Source: Tellurirhabdus bombi
GTDB taxonomy: Bacteria > Bacteroidota > Bacteroidia > Cytophagales > Spirosomataceae
Length of the DNA stretch: 64,000 nt
Direction: 5' to 3'
Assembly (NCBI RefSeq): GCF_021484805.1
Contig: NZ_CP090557.1
Coordinates: forward strand, 670,501 to 734,500
The notes under the pieces were generated by a model. That model saw nothing but the letters and a program-made list of their open reading frames with translations, did not search any database and had not been told where the DNA came from. The position numbers were made by a program, and so were the translations under genes. Shown here one piece after another: positions 61,641-64,000 of this stretch (its first letter is position 1; every line of letters starts with the position of its first letter).

Positions 61641-63503
61641 TTATTTTCTAGCGACCCCACTGTTATCCAGTGTTTTAGCTGCCTTTATTAAACGGATCAG
61701 TTCGCTGCGGTAGCCTTCCGTATCCGGTCCGAGCGCCTCCCGCGCCAAAGCTGCCATTTGATCAAATGTTGCACCACCTTTGTACTCCGAGTCGCGCAGC
61801 AGTAAGCCAAACCCAGCTACAGCGGCGGTAAATCGGAAATCGTCTGACGTTTTCGCCCAGGATTGGGGGCGGTGCGAAACCGGATGTTCCAGCAACTGGC
61901 TTTTTTCTTCCTGAGGGTGTTTGTAACGAATCTTCAGGTTTAGCAACTCGTCTTTATGAGCCGTTGCCATTTCTTTTTTCTGGTACTTCAGGGAATCAGA
62001 CTTGGCCAAATAAGGACTTTCAACGCCTGCGGGAATTAGTTCATACAAAGCCGTTACGGTGTGCCCTGAACCCATTTCACCAGCATCTTTCTGATCATCC
62101 TTGAAATCTTCATTACGAAGCATCCGGTTTTCGTAGCCAATGAGCCGATACGCCTTAACGTGAGCCGGATTGAACTCCAATTGCAGCTTTACGTCTTTCG
62201 CCACCGTGAAGATGGTTCCACCAAACTCTTTCGCAAAGATTTTCTGGGCTTCCTGCCAGTTATCGATATAGGCGTAGTTGCCGTTTCCTTTATCGGCCAG
62301 CGTTTCCAGTTTGTTGTCTTTAAAATTGCCCATGCCAAAACCCAATACACTTAGGTAAATACCTGTTTTGCGTTTTTCCTCCACCAGCCGTTGCAAAGCC
62401 GCATCGCTCGATTCACCCACATTAAAATCGCCATCGGTTGCCAGAATAACCCGGTTATTGCCTTCTTTTTGAAACGATTCCAGGGCTGTCTGGTAAGCCA
62501 GTTGAATACCCGCGCCACCCGCCGTAGACCCACCCGCCTGCAAATCGTTGATGGCCTCTTTAATCCGCTGGCGCTCGCTGCCAGGCGTCGATGGCAGGAC
62601 AAGCCCAGCCGCGCCAGCATACACAACCATAGCCACCCGGTCCTGCGGCCGCAACTGATCAACCAATAGATTCAGCGCCGACTGCACCAGTGGCAACTTG
62701 TTTTCGTGCTGCATGGACCCGGACACATCAATCAGAAAAACCAGATTAGCGGCGGGCAATTTCTCCGCAGAAATAGTGCGGGCCTGCAAGCCAATCCGCA
62801 GGAGCTGCAAACCCTTGTTCCAGGGCGATTCGGACAACTCAGTATGAATGGCTATCGGATCATTGCCCGTTGGCTGGGGATAGGCATATTCAAAATAATT
62901 AATCAGTTCTTCAATGCGAACCGCATCTTTGGGAGGTAGATTTCCCGCGTTGATAAACCGGCGCACATTGCTATAGGAAGCCCGATCAACGTCTGCCGAA
63001 AAAGTCGTGACGGGTTGCTGGCGGGCATCGTGAAATCTGTTTTCGTTAATAGCCGAATAATCCTCCGTGTTAAAACGAGCCCGCGTATAAAGGGGCGAAC
63101 CAGGCACAAAACTAGCTACTGCGCCCGTCAAATCTTTTTTCTGAGAAGTACCATAGTCTACAACCACTACCTCATTGAGCGTTTGTATGTCCGGTGCCAA
63201 CTGCACATCGGCAACTACCTGGCCTTTTTTGACCGGAATCGTTGTTGCTTTGTACCCAATAAAAGTAAATGTCAACATCTGAGGTTCACTCGGTACATTG
63301 CGCAAAACATAGCGTCCCGAGGTATCCGTAACGGCCTGGATGCGTTTATTTTTGACAATAATCTGCACTCCCGGAAGCGGCTGGCTATTCAGTAGATCCG
63401 TGACAGTTCCGGTGATGGTGCGCGTTGTATCTGCCGAACCAGCAGCGCCTTCTTTTTGCTGAAAAAAGAGGCTTAGTAGAAAAAATGAAAATAAAATGTG
63501 CAT
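61641..63503 (-). CDS. VWA-domain protein with SusC-like N-terminus
   Basis: 620 residues. Signal (MHILFSFFLLSLFF), then residues about 28-120 are a carboxypeptidase-regulatory-like domain (ITGTVTDLLNSQPLPGVQIIVKN) that runs into a TonB-box/plug-start-like segment (TLNEVVVVDYGTSQKKDLTGAVASF), exactly as in a SusC protein, and then stops being a transporter. Residues about 150-250 are the YfbK-type VWA N-terminal domain (NRFHDARQQPVTTFSADVDRASYSNVRRFIN), the VWA domain has the MIDAS D259-x-S261-x-S263 (DVSGSM) and TDGDFNVG, and the C-terminal DUF3520-like part follows (FAKEFGGTIFTVAKDVKLQLEFNP). Divergent from the sigma gene at 63602. Confidence 0.88.
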   Translation of the reverse strand: MHILFSFFLLSLFFQQKEGAAGSADTTRTITGTVTDLLNSQPLPGVQIIVKNKRIQAVTDTSGRYVLRNVPSEPQMLTFTFIGYKATTIPVKKGQVVADVQLAPDIQTLNEVVVVDYGTSQKKDLTGAVASFVPGSPLYTRARFNTEDYSAINENRFHDARQQPVTTFSADVDRASYSNVRRFINAGNLPPKDAVRIEELINYFEYAYPQPTGNDPIAIHTELSESPWNKGLQLLRIGLQARTISAEKLPAANLVFLIDVSGSMQHENKLPLVQSALNLLVDQLRPQDRVAMVVYAGAAGLVLPSTPGSERQRIKEAINDLQAGGSTAGGAGIQLAYQTALESFQKEGNNRVILATDGDFNVGESSDAALQRLVEEKRKTGIYLSVLGFGMGNFKDNKLETLADKGNGNYAYIDNWQEAQKIFAKEFGGTIFTVAKDVKLQLEFNPAHVKAYRLIGYENRMLRNEDFKDDQKDAGEMGSGHTVTALYELIPAGVESPYLAKSDSLKYQKKEMATAHKDELLNLKIRYKHPQEEKSQLLEHPVSHRPQSWAKTSDDFRFTAAVAGFGLLLRDSEYKGGATFDQMAALAREALGPDTEGYRSELIRLIKAAKTLDNSGVARK

Positions 63504-63588
63504 GATTGTATGGAATTAGGATGCCTTTTTTCTCTTAGAGATGCAGATGCATTCGGGATTCCATACGAGCGGTAAAAAAAATTAGTCA

Positions 63589-63598
63589 GTTACGTAAC
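63589..63598. promoter_or_regulatory. Palindrome between the VWA and sigma genes
   Basis: GTTACGTAAC is a perfect 10-base palindrome in the 98-base divergent gap, three bases before the sigma ATG. It may be an operator; the match could be chance. Confidence 0.25.
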
Positions 63599-63601
63599 AG
63601 C

Positions 63602-64000
63602 ATGTTTTTAAAGCGGTTCCAAAAACCAAAGCCTAGCACCGATGCCGACTATGTGTCGGCCTATAAAGCTACGGGCAGTCTGGAATTGCTGGGCGAACTG
63701 TACGAACGCTACATGGAGATGGTATACGCCATTTGTTTTCGTTACCTGCGGGACGAAGAAGAAAGTAAAGATGCCGTTATGGTTTTGTTTGAGCAATTGA
63801 TCAAAGACGTTGAGCAGCACGAGATCCGTAATTTTAAAAGTTGGCTCTACGCAACGACCCGCAATTATTGCCTCATGCAAATCCGGCAACGCAAACTGCT
63901 GGTCAATGGATATGATTTTTCGAGTGAAGAAACGGATGAGCTTCCTTTCGCTTCGCTTTCCGATACCGACGCGCCCGATCTGGAGCAAACCCTAACGCGC
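63602..64000 (+). CDS. RNA polymerase sigma factor (ECF type), 5' part
   Basis: The frame is open from ATG 63602 to the window end (133 codons, no stop). Region 2 is visible: ATGSLELLGELYERYMEMVYAICFRYLRDEEESKDAVMVLFEQLIKDV and then KSWLYATTRNYCLMQIRQRKLLV. The linker with DTDAPDLEQTLTR follows, so region 4 lies beyond the edge. It is divergent from the VWA gene. An anti-sigma partner would be expected downstream, outside the window. Confidence 0.9.
   Translation, partial: MFLKRFQKPKPSTDADYVSAYKATGSLELLGELYERYMEMVYAICFRYLRDEEESKDAVMVLFEQLIKDVEQHEIRNFKSWLYATTRNYCLMQIRQRKLLVNGYDFSSEETDELPFASLSDTDAPDLEQTLTR

Overview
The window reads as chromosomal DNA of a Bacteroidota bacterium, most likely Cytophagales near the Spirosoma/Larkinella group (family level is inference). 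The evidence is a SusC/SusD pair, a type IX secretion (gliding-type) C-terminal domain, Bacteroidota-type SdhC and IF-2, AT-rich leaders without Shine-Dalgarno sequences, and many matches to the Bacteroidota -7 promoter element TAnnTTTG. About 49 protein genes or gene parts, one tRNA-Gln(UUG), one decayed gene, about 15 hairpin terminators and 11 promoter candidates can be supported. No rRNA, CRISPR array, insertion sequence or prophage is visible.

Layout. 1-7.8 kb: translation and secretion core (3' end of nusA, infB, secA). 7.9-10.8 kb: deoC, a glycosyltransferase and a ketoacyl synthase III. 10.8-15.8 kb (minus): an M1 metallopeptidase and a fused FAD/Fe-S glycolate/lactate-type dehydrogenase. 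16.4-29.4 kb: a five-gene cell-surface locus, susC-susD, two 1.1-kb-residue-class FG-GAP/ASPIC lipoproteins and a vanadium-haloperoxidase-type lipoprotein with a complete vanadate-binding residue set. 29.4-31.9 kb: ABC ATPase, membrane partner and convergent TetR regulator. 32.4-34.5 kb: an orphan curlin-repeat protein, a 78-residue unknown and a GNAT acetyltransferase. 34.5-35.7 kb (minus): tRNA-Gln and fabD, followed by a broken DCC (DUF393) thiol-oxidoreductase-like gene. 36.3-39.8 kb: sdhCAB. 40.3-44.2 kb: coaX, an RHH protein plus SPFH protein, lysS. 44.2-47.5 kb: DUF4136 lipoprotein, GreA/B-related protein, cold-shock protein, PspC-domain protein, GT2 and ybaB. 47.6-51.1 kb: a large T9SS cargo protein and ribBA. 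51.2-56.1 kb: a COG4315 lipoprotein, an ECF sigma factor with an overlapping inner-membrane/beta-barrel partner, and a Rieske / His-rich four-helix membrane protein / YceI cluster. 56.1-60 kb (minus): an OmpA-PD40 protein, ispE and a cytochrome oxidase subunit III-like protein. 60.8-64 kb: a lipoprotein, a VWA protein fused to a SusC-like N-terminus and the start of another ECF sigma gene.

The most promising uncharacterised system is the susCD / FG-GAP x2 / haloperoxidase locus, which looks like an outer-membrane uptake machine coupled to a surface oxidative or phosphoryl-transfer enzyme. Second is the envelope redox cluster at 54.3-56.1 kb next to its sigma factor. Several genes have a TTG codon upstream of the true ATG that is really the last three bases of the -7 promoter element, so the starts given here were moved downstream.
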